From NCBI RefSeq assembly GCF_006346325.1, contig NZ_VDYR01000001.1:558001-622000 (forward strand): DNA of 64,000 bases, written 5' to 3'. The translations under genes were made by a program, and so were the position numbers. The DNA is from Sphingomonas japonica (lineage in GTDB: Bacteria; Pseudomonadota; Alphaproteobacteria; Sphingomonadales; Sphingomonadaceae). This document shows positions 7,602-16,607 of the stretch, piece after piece. Positions within the stretch are counted from its first letter, which is position 1. The number at the start of each line of letters is the position of its first letter. Under the pieces are notes generated by a model. It made no database searches and was not told where the DNA came from. It was given only the letters and a program-made list of their open reading frames with translations.

Positions 7602-8369
7602 TCAGAAGCTGGGCTGGTCGGGATCACCATCATCGGGCACGGTGTGGATGCCGCATTCGGTCTTGTCCCACCCCGCCCAACGTCCCGAACGCGGGTCTTC
7701 GCCCGGCCTGACCTTGCTGGTGCATGGCGCACAGCCGATCGAAGGATAGCCCTCGGCCTCCAGTGGATGCCGAGGCAGATCGTGCTCGGTGAAATAGGCG
7801 TCGATCGCCGCCTTGTCCCACCCGATCAACGGATTGAACTTGAGCCTGTCGCCATCGAGTTCGAACCGCGGCAGCGCTGCCCGCGTTTCGGCCTGGAACG
7901 CCTTGCGGCCGGTGATGCTCGCGTCGAATCCGGCCAGCGCAGTTTCCAGCGGAAGCACCTTGCGGATTTCGCAGCATCCGTCGGGGTCGAACGACCAGCG
8001 CAACCCATTGCCATCCTTGCGCGCCAGCATGTCCGCATCGGGCGTCAGGTTACGCAGGTCGCGCAGTCCCAGCCGTGTTTCCAGCGCGTCGCGATAGGCC
8101 AGCGTTTCCGCAAAATGCTTTCCGGTTTCCAGAAACAATACAGGGATTTGGCGATCGATGCTCGCAACCAGATGCAGCAGAACCGCGGACTCCGTGCCGA
8201 ACGAAGACACCACTGCGACGTCGCCCAGCATCGCTTCACCAAGCACGGTGCGCAGCATCTCGGCTGTGTCGGTTCCCCGGAACATATTGTTCAGCCGGTG
8301 CGCGTCGGCACTCGTCCAGCGCGGGGCGAGATCGATGCGGTCGATGCGGCGGAGCGCTGCTTCAGCCAT
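7602..8369 (-). CDS. cysH: Assimilatory phosphoadenylyl/adenylyl-sulfate reductase
   Basis: Reduces APS (or PAPS) to sulfite using thioredoxin. The 255-residue protein has the PP-loop-like SSFGTESAVLLHL near residue 59, TGRKAFQAETRA, and the C-terminal ECGIH redox cysteine. The presence of CC (DPDGCCEIRKVLPLE) and CxxC (GCAPCTSKV) is the signature of the 4Fe-4S type that prefers APS, common in Alphaproteobacteria. It is the last gene of the sulfate-assimilation operon, overlapping the DUF934 gene by eight bases. Confidence 0.92.
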   Translation of the reverse strand: MAEAALRRIDRIDLAPRWTSADAHRLNNMFRGTDTAEMLRTVLGEAMLGDVAVVSSFGTESAVLLHLVASIDRQIPVLFLETGKHFAETLAYRDALETRLGLRDLRNLTPDADMLARKDGNGLRWSFDPDGCCEIRKVLPLETALAGFDASITGRKAFQAETRAALPRFELDGDRLKFNPLIGWDKAAIDAYFTEHDLPRHPLEAEGYPSIGCAPCTSKVRPGEDPRSGRWAGWDKTECGIHTVPDDGDPDQPSF

Positions 8370-8784
8370 GCCGCAGCCTCCACACCGGCACCGCATCGTC
8401 GGCCGCGGCCTGATAGACGTGGCCATAGCGTTCGACCGCCCGCGCCACCGCGTCCAGGTCGAGCGGAGACGCCGGCGCGAAGCTGTCGAATCCGCAGCGA
8501 CGCATTAGCGGGATCTGGTCGACCAGAACATCGCCCTCGGCGCGCAGTTCGCCGGTATATCCTGCCTCGCGAAGCACCCGCGCCGCCGAATAGCCGCGTC
8601 CGTCGCGGAACGCGGGAAAGCTGACTTCGATCAGCGCCAGCCGATCGAGATACGGGATCAGCGCGCGCGCGTCCTCGCCGGCCTCGATCCGCACTGCGGT
8701 CGCATTCGATTGATCGAGAAACGCGTCGAGCGTCACCGCCGGCTCGTCGTGCGGGGGATGGTCGCGAAAGTTCAACTCAACCAT
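8362..8784 (-). CDS. DUF934 family protein of the sulfate-assimilation operon
   Basis: A 140-residue protein with the DUF934 features LALIEVSFPAFRDGRGYSAARVLREAGYTGELRAEGDVLVDQIPLMRRCGFDSF in its middle (residues about 55-110). This family nearly always accompanies cysI and cysH in proteobacteria and is presumed to assist sulfite reduction, but its biochemical role is unclear. It overlaps cysI by eight bases at its start and cysH at its end, so all three are co-translated. Confidence 0.88.
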   Translation of the reverse strand: MVELNFRDHPPHDEPAVTLDAFLDQSNATAVRIEAGEDARALIPYLDRLALIEVSFPAFRDGRGYSAARVLREAGYTGELRAEGDVLVDQIPLMRRCGFDSFAPASPLDLDAVARAVERYGHVYQAAADDAVPVWRLRHG

Positions 8785-10408
8785 AGAGCACCGCCTTGAA
8801 CGGCTCCATGCCGACGCGGCGATAGGTGTCGACGAAGCGTTCGCCGTCCTCGCGCAGCGAGAGATAGCAGTCGGTAACTTTCTCGACCGCATCGACCACG
8901 CCGTCTTCGTCGAACCCGGGGCCCGTGATCTTGGCGAGCGACACGTCCTCCGCCCCCGATCCGCCGAGCGACAGCTGGTAGTTTTCGGTGCCTTTCTTGT
9001 CGACGCCGAGAATGCCGATGTGCCCCGCATGATGGTGTCCGCAGGCGTTGATGCAGCCGGAAATCTTGAGCTTGAGTTCGCCGAGTTCGCGCTGTCGACC
9101 AAGATCGGCGAAGCGCGTCGCGATCTTCTGCGCGACGGGGATCGAGCGCGCATTGGCGAGGCTGCAATAATCGAGCCCCGGGCAGGCGATGATGTCGCTG
9201 ATCAGGTCCAGATTGGCCTCCGCCAGTCCGGCGTCGCTCAGCGCGCTCCACACCGCATGGAGATCGCTCTTGCAAACATGCGGCAATACGATGTTCTGCG
9301 CATGCGTGACCCGGCATTCGTCGAAGCTGTAGCGCTCGGCGAGGTCCGCCATGACGTCGATCTGCTCGGCGGTGGCGTCGCCTGGAATGCCGCCGACGGG
9401 CTTGAGACTGATCGTCGCCACCGCATAGCCCGGGACCTTGTGCGCCGACACATTCTGGTCGAGCCAGACGGCGAAGTCAGGATCGCTGCGGTCGAGCACG
9501 TCGCTCGCGCTCACGTCGAACGGCGGCGGGGCAAAGAACGCGGCGATGCGGTCGAACTCGGCCTGCGGCGGATCGATGCCGAGCGCTTTCACCTGGGTGA
9601 ACTCCGCTTCAACCTGATCGCGATAGGCGTCGGCGCCGATTTCGTGGATCAGGATCTTGATCCGCGCCTTGTAGATATTGTCGCGGCGGCCGTGGCGATT
9701 GTAGACGCGCAGGCATGCCTCAAGATAACTCAGCAAATCAGCAAGCGGCACGAAGTCCCTGATCTCAGGAGCAATCATCGGCGTACGGCCCATTCCGCCA
9801 CCGACGAAGATCCGCGCACCGTGCTCGCCATCGCGATCGACGATCTCGATGCCGATATCATGCAGTCGCATCGCCGCGCGATCCTGAGCGGACGCGATCA
9901 CCGCGATCTTGAACTTGCGCGGCAAATAGCTGAATTCAGGATGGAAACTGCTCCACTGGCGCAGCAGCTCGGCCCAGGGACGCGGATCGGTGACCTCGTC
10001 GGCGGCGGCGCCGGCGAACTGGTCGCTCGAGATATTGCGGATGCAATTGCCCGATGTCTGGATGGCATGCATCTCGACCGTCGCCAGCTCGGCAAGAATG
10101 TCCGGCGCGTCTTCCAGCTTGATCCAGTTATACTGGATGTTCTGCCGCGTGGTGAAATGCCCGTATCCACGATCGTATTTGCGCGCGATGTGGCCCAGCA
10201 TCCGCATCTGACGGCTGTCGAGCGTACCATATGGCACGGCGACGCGGAGCATGTACGCATGCAGCTGCAGATACAGCCCGTTCATCAGCCGCAGGGGCTT
10301 GAACTGGTCCTCGGAAAGCGCGCCCGACAGGCGGCGCTCGACCTGATCGCGAAACTCGGCGACGCGAGTGTCGACGATCGACTGGTCATACTGGTCGTAC
10401 TTATACAT
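8777..10408 (-). CDS. cysI: Sulfite reductase, siroheme-4Fe4S hemoprotein subunit
   Basis: Reduces sulfite to sulfide with six electrons, using siroheme and a 4Fe-4S cluster. The 543-residue protein has two ferredoxin-like half domains (HIARKYDRGYGHFTTRQNIQYNWI near residue 72), and the four cluster cysteines in CPGLDYCSLANA (near 410) and GCINACGHHHAGHIG (near 455). It lies in the operon with the siroheme methyltransferase and cysH. No cysJ flavoprotein gene is in the window, so the electron donor is probably ferredoxin or an unlinked reductase (inference). Confidence 0.93.
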   Translation of the reverse strand: MYKYDQYDQSIVDTRVAEFRDQVERRLSGALSEDQFKPLRLMNGLYLQLHAYMLRVAVPYGTLDSRQMRMLGHIARKYDRGYGHFTTRQNIQYNWIKLEDAPDILAELATVEMHAIQTSGNCIRNISSDQFAGAAADEVTDPRPWAELLRQWSSFHPEFSYLPRKFKIAVIASAQDRAAMRLHDIGIEIVDRDGEHGARIFVGGGMGRTPMIAPEIRDFVPLADLLSYLEACLRVYNRHGRRDNIYKARIKILIHEIGADAYRDQVEAEFTQVKALGIDPPQAEFDRIAAFFAPPPFDVSASDVLDRSDPDFAVWLDQNVSAHKVPGYAVATISLKPVGGIPGDATAEQIDVMADLAERYSFDECRVTHAQNIVLPHVCKSDLHAVWSALSDAGLAEANLDLISDIIACPGLDYCSLANARSIPVAQKIATRFADLGRQRELGELKLKISGCINACGHHHAGHIGILGVDKKGTENYQLSLGGSGAEDVSLAKITGPGFDEDGVVDAVEKVTDCYLSLREDGERFVDTYRRVGMEPFKAVLYG

Positions 10409-10426
10409 GCGGTGGTCCCGAAATCA

Positions 10427-10723
10427 TCATATCACCCAGCTTCCGGCAGCGGGATCGGCGGGCTTGAGCGTCAGATCGATCCGCACCGTCGGCCCGAGCG
10501 CGCGGACGCGGTCCTTGATATGCGCAGGGCGAGGTCCCTCGGGCGTCGCCACCGCGTCGATCACGTACGGCACGTTGACGCGCCGCGCCGCTTCCTCTTC
10601 GCGCGCAATGCGCTCGCCATTCTCGCCGACGTCGAAGGCGTCCTCGACATGGCGAGACCAGCGGGCGCCGGTCCACCACACGACGTCACCCGATCGCAGG
10701 TCGTTCCCGGTCAGGATCTTCAC
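10427..10723 (-). CDS. DUF2849 family protein
   Basis: A 98-residue cytoplasmic protein with the DUF2849 pattern: MKILTGNDLRSGDVVWWTG at the N-terminus and EEAARRVNVPYVIDA in the middle. The family is typically encoded between a siroheme methyltransferase and sulfite or nitrite reductase, as here. The start is GTG at 10723, overlapping the upstream gene by GTGA. The role is unknown; a sulfite-reductase accessory function is inferred from position only. Confidence 0.85.
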   Translation of the reverse strand: MKILTGNDLRSGDVVWWTGARWSRHVEDAFDVGENGERIAREEEAARRVNVPYVIDAVATPEGPRPAHIKDRVRALGPTVRIDLTLKPADPAAGSWVI

Positions 10724-11508
10724 GCCAGGTTCTCCGCGACCTGCGCCCACGCCACCAGTCTGTCCTCTGCATCCGACAGCAGGACGACTTCGCCGACGAC
10801 GATGATCGCCGGGCTCGCGACCGCCTCGCGTTCGACCATCGGCCCGAGATCGGCGAGCAGCGTACGCATCGCCCGCGCGCCAGCGAGCGTGCCGCGTTCG
10901 AGCACCGCCGCCGGCATGTCCGGCGCAACCCCGTCGAGCATCAGCTTTTCGGCGATTTCGGATGCGGTGGCGACGCCCATATAGATCACCAGCGTGCGGC
11001 CGACCCCGGCCAGCCCCGACCAGTCCTGATCGCTCAAGCCCTTGCACTGGCCGGCGACGAAGCTGACCGCCGACGACCAGTCGCGGTGCGTCAGCGGCAG
11101 CATCGCTTCGGCCGCGCAGCCCAAGGCCGCGGACACACCGGGGATGACTTCGACCGGAAGGCCGGCCGCGCGCACCGCCTCGACTTCCTCGCCGCCGCGC
11201 CCGAACACGAACGGATCGCCGCCCTTCAGGCGCACGACGATCGATCCGGTGCGGACGTGCGCGACGATCAACGCGTTGATCGCATCCTGCGGCAGCGTGT
11301 GGCGCGCCCGCTGCTTGGCGACCGAAATCCGCTGAGCATGCGCGGGCGCGAGATCGAGCACGCGGGGGTCGATCAGGCCGTCATGCACGACGACATCGGC
11401 CATCTCCAGCGCGGCGACCGCGTGTACCGTCAGCAAGCCGGGATCGCCCGGGCCTGCCCCGACAAGGATGACGCGGCCGCGTGCCGCCGGATCGAGAAGC
11501 GTAGCCAT
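10720..11508 (-). CDS. cobA: Uroporphyrinogen-III C-methyltransferase
   Basis: Makes precorrin-2 from uroporphyrinogen III with two SAM molecules, the first committed step to siroheme, needed by the downstream sulfite reductase. The 262-residue protein contains the SUMT signatures VILVGAGPGDPGLLTVHAVAAL (near residue 14), VVRLKGGDPFVFGRGGEEVEA (near 90) and GVTA-like VIPGVSAALGCA. It lacks the N-terminal precorrin-2 dehydrogenase/ferrochelatase part of E. coli CysG, so those steps must be encoded elsewhere. It is the first gene of the operon running to cysH. Confidence 0.93.
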   Translation of the reverse strand: MATLLDPAARGRVILVGAGPGDPGLLTVHAVAALEMADVVVHDGLIDPRVLDLAPAHAQRISVAKQRARHTLPQDAINALIVAHVRTGSIVVRLKGGDPFVFGRGGEEVEAVRAAGLPVEVIPGVSAALGCAAEAMLPLTHRDWSSAVSFVAGQCKGLSDQDWSGLAGVGRTLVIYMGVATASEIAEKLMLDGVAPDMPAAVLERGTLAGARAMRTLLADLGPMVEREAVASPAIIVVGEVVLLSDAEDRLVAWAQVAENLA

Positions 11509-11637
11509 GCCAGCGAAAATGCGGACGGGGCGGTGCGACTACAACCGGGCTTTGCTTGTCGCGCCGCTAGAGAAACTATGCTTCTGCGATCGCCGCGGCG
11601 AAATCGGAACGTGCCGTGTCGCCTGGCGCGGAGAGGG

Positions 11638-13053
11638 TCAGCCTTCCTTCAAGCCGATGCCGATCGACGCACGGCTCGATTCCGCTTCGCTCGACACCAC
11701 CGGATAGGCGCAGTAATCCGCGGCGTAATAGGCACTCGGGCGATGGTTGCCCGACCAGCCGACCCCGCCGAACGGGGCGCCCGACGATGCGCCGTTGGTC
11801 GGCTTGTTCCAGTTGACGATCCCGGCGCGGATGTTCGCCCAGAAGCGGTCATACAATTTGGGGTCCTGGCTGACGAGCGAGGCGGAAAGGCCGTAGCGGG
11901 TGTTGTTCGCCTGCGCGACGGCAGCGTCGAAATCGGTGGCGCGGAAGATTTGAAGGATCGGGCCGAACAATTCGGTATCGGGGCTGTCGCTGGCGTCGGT
12001 CATGTCGATCAGCGCCGGGGTCAGGAACGGGCGGCCGTCGATCGGACGCTGCAGATGCCGGATCGCGCGCCCGCCATTGGTCAGCAGCGTCAGGAAGCTC
12101 TCGGTAAGCCCATCGGCGGCGTCGTTGTCGATCACGGGTCCCATGAACGGAGTGGGGTCCGCGTGGGGCTCGCCGATGATCAGGCGATCGACCAGCTTGG
12201 TAACCTCGCCGACCAGCGGTTCGTAGAGGCGCTGATCGACGATCAGGCGGCGTGCGGCGGTGCAGCGCTGCCCGGCGGTGGTAAAGGCGGACTGGATGAT
12301 GAGGACCGCCGCCGAATAGAGATCGGGCGTGTCCCAGACGATGATCGGATTGTTGCCGCCCATTTCCAGCGCCAGGATCTTTTCGGGATGCTCGGCGAAC
12401 TGGCGGTTGAGCGCGATGCCGGTGCGCGCCGAGCCGGTGAACAGCAACCCGTCGATATCGGCATGTCCAGCCAGCGCGCGACCTTGATCCGGACCGCCGA
12501 TCAGCAGGCGGATGCAGTTGGCGGGGACGCCGGCGTCGCGAAAGCACTGCACCAGCATCTCGCCGGTGGCGGGGGTCTTTTCCGACGGCTTGAACACCAC
12601 CGCATTGCCGGCGAGCAGGGCAGGGACGATGTGCCCGTTGGGCAGGTGCGCCGGGAAATTATACGGTCCCAGCACCGCCAGCACGCCGTGCGGCTTGTGC
12701 CGCAGCGCCATGCGCGCACCCATCGGCGCGTCGAGGCGGCGCTGGCCGGTGCGCTCGGAATAGGCGCGCACCGAAATATCCACCTTGGCGATGACGCTGT
12801 CGACTTCGGTGCGCGCTTCCCACACGGGCTTGCCGGTTTCGCGCGCGATCAGGTCGGCGAACGCCTCGGCCTTGGCACGTACGACGTTGGCGAAGCGGCG
12901 CATCGTCTCGATGCGATAGGCGAGCGGGCGCGCGGCCCATTCGGACCATCCGGCTCGCGCCGCAGCGACCTCCTCGCCCGCATCCCCCGACATTTGCCGC
13001 CACAGGATCGCGCCGGTGGCGGGCTCGGTCGAAATCAGTTCCTGTACGGCCAT
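11638..13053 (-). CDS. astD: N-succinylglutamate 5-semialdehyde dehydrogenase
   Basis: Fourth enzyme of the arginine succinyltransferase (AST) catabolic pathway, oxidising succinylglutamate semialdehyde to succinylglutamate with NAD. The 471-residue aldehyde dehydrogenase has GPYNFPAHLPNGHIVPALLAGNAVVFKPSE, LEMGGNNPIIV (catalytic Glu) and AGQRCTAARRL (catalytic Cys). The GPYNFPxHLPNGHIVPALLAGN string is typical of AstD. No other ast gene is adjacent, so the pathway is split or partial here. Start at ATG 13053; eight further codons upstream are not family-like. Confidence 0.9.
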   Translation of the reverse strand: MAVQELISTEPATGAILWRQMSGDAGEEVAAARAGWSEWAARPLAYRIETMRRFANVVRAKAEAFADLIARETGKPVWEARTEVDSVIAKVDISVRAYSERTGQRRLDAPMGARMALRHKPHGVLAVLGPYNFPAHLPNGHIVPALLAGNAVVFKPSEKTPATGEMLVQCFRDAGVPANCIRLLIGGPDQGRALAGHADIDGLLFTGSARTGIALNRQFAEHPEKILALEMGGNNPIIVWDTPDLYSAAVLIIQSAFTTAGQRCTAARRLIVDQRLYEPLVGEVTKLVDRLIIGEPHADPTPFMGPVIDNDAADGLTESFLTLLTNGGRAIRHLQRPIDGRPFLTPALIDMTDASDSPDTELFGPILQIFRATDFDAAVAQANNTRYGLSASLVSQDPKLYDRFWANIRAGIVNWNKPTNGASSGAPFGGVGWSGNHRPSAYYAADYCAYPVVSSEAESSRASIGIGLKEG

Positions 13054-13137
13054 TGTCGCTTTCTTGTTGCGGCCCAATCCCTCACGCAACGCTCTTGCCG
13101 CAAATTCGCGCGCGATGCCACTGTTGCTAGCGGTGGT

Positions 13138-14514
13138 TCAGGCAAGCGCCGCGCGCAGCTGTGCGATCGCATCGAGCTTGGCGCGGAGCAGCCCCCAGTC
13201 GTCGCGTTCGGCAATCGCGCGCCAGATCGCCTCGACCTCGTCGATCAGCATCGGACAGGGCTCTGCAGCGCGCCAATATCCGTGATCGCGCGATGACCGC
13301 GGGCGATAGTCGCGCAGCGATGCGCGCAGCCGGTCATAGGGTTCGCCGACATAGCTTTCCGCTATGGCTCCGCCGAATGCATCGAAGAAGAAGCGGTCGA
13401 TTGGTGCGCCGGTCGCCGTGAGTGCGCCTTCGAGCGCCTGGACGAGCGCCTGGTCCTCGGCTGGGCCGCGCGGAGTGACGCCAAGCCGCCACAGCATCGC
13501 GTCGCATACCGCTCGTGTGTAGCGTTCGCCGAAGCAATCTAGGACCTCGATCAGCGGTTCGGCATCGCTGGCGGTGCGCAGCGCCACGGCCAGTTGCATG
13601 ACGTCCCAGTGGATCGCTTCGGGCTGGCGGCCGAAACAATAGAGTCCGGCATGGTCGAAATAGGCGGCGACGAAGCCGGGGTCCCAGCTGGGAACGAACC
13701 GCCACGGCCCGTAGTCGAAACTCTCGCCGGTCACGTTGATATTGTCGGTGTTGAGCACGCCATGGACGAAGCCGGCCGCCATATATTGGCCCGCCAGCCG
13801 CGCGCCGCGCGCAACCACCGCATCGAGCAGCTGTACGGCGGCGTCGGCGCGGGGCGTCTCGTCGAACAGTCGGTTGAGAGTGTAGCCGATCAACCGGTGC
13901 ATGCCGTCGGCATCGCGCAGATAGGCCAGCCGCTGGAACATGCCGATGCGGATATGGCCGTGGCTAAGCCGCACCAGCACCGCCGAGCGCGTGGGAGAGG
14001 GCTCGTCGCCGCGTTCGAGCGCTTCGCCGGTCTCGATCAGCGACAGCGTGCGCGACGTCGTCACGCCGAGCGCCTCGAGCATCTCGGTCGCCAGCAGTTC
14101 GCGCACGCCGCCCTTGAGTGTCAGCCGCCCGTCGCCGAACCGGCTCCACGGCGTCCTTCCCGAACCCTTGGTGCCAAGGTCCATCAATCGTCCGTCGGCG
14201 GCACGAAGCTGCGCGAAGGTGAAGCCGCGGCCGTCGCCGATGTCGGGATTGTAGACGCGAAACTGATGGCCGTGATAGCGCAGCGCCAGCGGCTGCGGCA
14301 GGGTTCCCGGCAGCGGGTCGAACCGGCCGAAATGGCGGACCCATTCATCGTCGCTCAGCGTATCGAGACCGACCTCAGCGGCGGCACGATCGTTGCGGAA
14401 GCGCAACGTGGTCTGCGGAAAATCGGCGGCCTCGACCCGGTCGTAGAAGGCGTCGCCCAGCTCGAGCAGCGCGGTTTCGGGGCGATAGCTTAGCGGTTGC
14501 GGGGAAGCGGCCAT
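13138..14514 (-). CDS. selO: SelO/YdiU family protein adenylyltransferase (pseudokinase fold)
   Basis: SelO transfers AMP from ATP to Ser, Thr or Tyr of proteins, linked to oxidative-stress control. The 458-residue protein begins YRPETALLELGDAFYDRVEA and carries the family motifs: RYHGHQFRVYNPDIGDGRG, GTKGSGRTPWSRFGDGRLTLKGGVRELLATEM (ATP-binding Lys and Glu region) and HGVLNTDNINVTGESFDYGPW (inverted-nucleotide catalytic Asn/Asp). Length is close to the bacterial norm. Its start codon lies only 18 bases from the divergent hydrolase gene. Confidence 0.92.
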   Translation of the reverse strand: MAASPQPLSYRPETALLELGDAFYDRVEAADFPQTTLRFRNDRAAAEVGLDTLSDDEWVRHFGRFDPLPGTLPQPLALRYHGHQFRVYNPDIGDGRGFTFAQLRAADGRLMDLGTKGSGRTPWSRFGDGRLTLKGGVRELLATEMLEALGVTTSRTLSLIETGEALERGDEPSPTRSAVLVRLSHGHIRIGMFQRLAYLRDADGMHRLIGYTLNRLFDETPRADAAVQLLDAVVARGARLAGQYMAAGFVHGVLNTDNINVTGESFDYGPWRFVPSWDPGFVAAYFDHAGLYCFGRQPEAIHWDVMQLAVALRTASDAEPLIEVLDCFGERYTRAVCDAMLWRLGVTPRGPAEDQALVQALEGALTATGAPIDRFFFDAFGGAIAESYVGEPYDRLRASLRDYRPRSSRDHGYWRAAEPCPMLIDEVEAIWRAIAERDDWGLLRAKLDAIAQLRAALA

Positions 14515-14532
14515 GCGGCGATATGGGTGGCG

Positions 14533-15408
14533 ATGACCGACCGGCGCAACCAGCCCCTGTTCAATGACGGATATTGGTGGTCGAACGACGGCCTGCGCCT
14601 GCATTATCGCGACTATCCCGGACGCGCCGATCGCCCGGCGGTGCTGTGCATCCCCGGCCTGACCCGCAACGCCCGCGATTTCGAGGTGCTGGCGCAGCGG
14701 CTGTGCGGTGAGCGGCGTGTGATCGCGGTCGACCTGCGAGGCCGCGGGGAGAGCGGCTATGCCAAGGATCCGGCGACCTATGTGCCGATGACCTATCTTC
14801 AGGATGTCGAGGCGCTGATCGCGGAACTGGCGCTCGATCGCTTCGTGGTGATCGGAACGTCGCTTGGCGGCATCCTCGCGATGCTGCTGGCCGGGACCGA
14901 ACGCGAGCGGCTGGCGGGCGCCGTGCTCAACGATGTCGGGCCGGAGCTCGACCCGGCAGGGCTGACGCGTATCCGCGGCTATGTTGGCAAGGCGGTATGG
15001 CACCCAACCTGGGTGCATGCCGCGCGCGCGCTGGGCGAGGCAAATGGCGACGCCTATCCCGGCTATGGGATCGAGGATTGGCTGGCGATGGCCAAGCGGC
15101 TGTACCGCCTCAATTCGAGCGGGCGTATTGTGCTCGACTACGACATGAAGATCGCTGAGCCGTTCCGGCTTCCGGGAAACGAGGCCGGACCCGACATGTG
15201 GAGTGCCTATCGCGCGTTCGGGGAGCGGCCGGTGCTGGTAGTACGCGGTGCGCTGTCGGATATCCTCGCCGAAGAACCCGCGCAGCGTATGGCGCAGGCG
15301 CTGCCGTCGGCGGAACTGGTGACGGTCGCCGGGGTCGGCCACGCGCCGACGCTCGACGAGCCCGAGGCGAGCGCCGCGATCGACCGGCTGCTCGCGCGGA
15401 TCGCCTGA
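14533..15408 (+). CDS. Alpha/beta hydrolase
   Basis: A 291-residue alpha/beta-hydrolase-fold enzyme. Visible elements are the HG-type oxyanion strand PAVLCIPGLTRNARDFEVLAQRL, the nucleophile elbow GTSLGGILAM (Ser near residue 118), and a catalytic His near the end in VAGVGHAPTLDEPEA. Ester or lactone hydrolysis is likely but the substrate is not identifiable. The ATG at 14533 begins MTDRRNQPLFNDGYWWSNDGLRLHYRDYPG. Its stop TGA overlaps the next gene start (TGATG), so it is co-translated with a glycosyltransferase. Confidence 0.85.
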   Translation: MTDRRNQPLFNDGYWWSNDGLRLHYRDYPGRADRPAVLCIPGLTRNARDFEVLAQRLCGERRVIAVDLRGRGESGYAKDPATYVPMTYLQDVEALIAELALDRFVVIGTSLGGILAMLLAGTERERLAGAVLNDVGPELDPAGLTRIRGYVGKAVWHPTWVHAARALGEANGDAYPGYGIEDWLAMAKRLYRLNSSGRIVLDYDMKIAEPFRLPGNEAGPDMWSAYRAFGERPVLVVRGALSDILAEEPAQRMAQALPSAELVTVAGVGHAPTLDEPEASAAIDRLLARIA

Positions 15409-16544
15409 TGCCCGCGCCGATCCGCATTCTCCACCTGCATTCGTCGTTCGCGCTGGGCGGCAAGGAAGCGCGCGCGGTTCGGCTGATGAACGCGTTCGGC
15501 GACAAGGCGCGCCATGTCGTCGTGTCGGGCGTGCCGGACCAGCTCGGCGCGCGCGATGCGATCGCCAAGGGCATCGCCTATAAGATTGCGCAGAACCCGC
15601 CGCCGCTGACCGGCAAGCCGTCGGTCGCGCGCTACGAGGCGATCGCACGCTTCATGGCGCGGTTCGATCTGGTGCTGACCTATAATTGGGGCGCCGTGGA
15701 CGGTGTCATGGCACGGCGGGTGTTTCCCAAGGGCTCGCCGCCGGTCGTCCATCACGAGGACGGGTTCAATTCGGACGAGGCGCAGCGGCTCAATCCGGTG
15801 CGCAACATGTATCGCCGCTTCGCGATGCCCGCCGCACATGCCTTGGTGGTGCCATCGGCGCGGCTCGACCATATCGCGCGCAAGGTGTGGAAACAGCCCG
15901 ACCACCGCGTCCACCGCATCGTCAACGGCGTTGCGGTCGAACGTTATGCGCAAAAGGTGTTCCCGGCGGCGATCCCCGGTTTCAAGCGGAAGCCCGGAGA
16001 GATCGTCATCGGCACCGTCGCCGGGCTGCGCGAAGTCAAGGACCTGCCGTTACTGGTGCGTGCGGTCGGCGGCGTGGCGGCGCGCGTGCGTCTGGTGATC
16101 GTCGGCGAAGGGCCGGAGCGGCAGACGATCCTCGGTGCGGCAGAGGCGATGGGGATCGACGACACCACGCTGCTGCCCGGCTTTCTGCCCGATCCGTGGA
16201 CGTACATGGGCCTGTTCGACATCTTCGCACTGACCTCGCAAAGCGAGCAGCAGCCGATCGCGGTGATCGAGGCGATGGCGGCCGGGCTGCCCGTCGTGGC
16301 GCCGCGCCTGGGCGATATTCCCACGATGCTGAGCGAGGAGAATCTCCATTATCTCAGCCCCGATCGCAGCGAGGTGCATCTGCGCGACCGCCTCCAGGTG
16401 CTGGCGCAGCATCCCGATCACTGCCGCTATGTCGGGCTAAAGAACCGCGAGCGCGCGGCCGAGCGGTTCGACGAACGCATGATGATCGCCGCCTATGCCC
16501 GCCTCTATGGAGAGGCGATGGGCCGCCCCGACGCGCTGACCTAG
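15408..16544 (+). CDS. Glycosyltransferase family 4 protein
   Basis: A 378-residue GT-B-fold retaining glycosyltransferase. It shows the N-terminal acceptor part with HLHSSFALGGKEARAVRLMNAF (Gly-rich loop), HHEDGFNSDEA, and the C-terminal nucleotide-sugar part IGTVAGLREVKDLPLLVRAV, RLVIVGEGPERQTI and the EQQPIAVIEAMAAGLPVVAP motif with the EX7E-type glutamates. It probably adds a sugar to an exopolysaccharide, lipid or small molecule; donor and acceptor unknown. It is coupled to the preceding hydrolase by a one-base overlap. Confidence 0.87.
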   Translation: MPAPIRILHLHSSFALGGKEARAVRLMNAFGDKARHVVVSGVPDQLGARDAIAKGIAYKIAQNPPPLTGKPSVARYEAIARFMARFDLVLTYNWGAVDGVMARRVFPKGSPPVVHHEDGFNSDEAQRLNPVRNMYRRFAMPAAHALVVPSARLDHIARKVWKQPDHRVHRIVNGVAVERYAQKVFPAAIPGFKRKPGEIVIGTVAGLREVKDLPLLVRAVGGVAARVRLVIVGEGPERQTILGAAEAMGIDDTTLLPGFLPDPWTYMGLFDIFALTSQSEQQPIAVIEAMAAGLPVVAPRLGDIPTMLSEENLHYLSPDRSEVHLRDRLQVLAQHPDHCRYVGLKNRERAAERFDERMMIAAYARLYGEAMGRPDALT

Positions 16545-16607
16545 CATTTCACTCGATTCGCCGCGGCCTTTTCGCTAAGCGTCGGGATCATTTTCGTCGG
16601 AGGTATC

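Noticed and set aside
9020..10984. 654-codon forward-strand ORF
   Set aside because: Antisense to cysI and DUF2849; composition is that of a shadow frame with no recognisable domain.
11086..13296. 736-codon forward-strand ORF
   Set aside because: Antisense to cobA, astD and part of selO, all with clear family motifs on the reverse strand.
14515..15648. Extension of selO on the reverse strand to give 836 codons
   Set aside because: The extra N-terminus is antisense to the alpha/beta hydrolase and SelO proteins are about 460-490 residues long.
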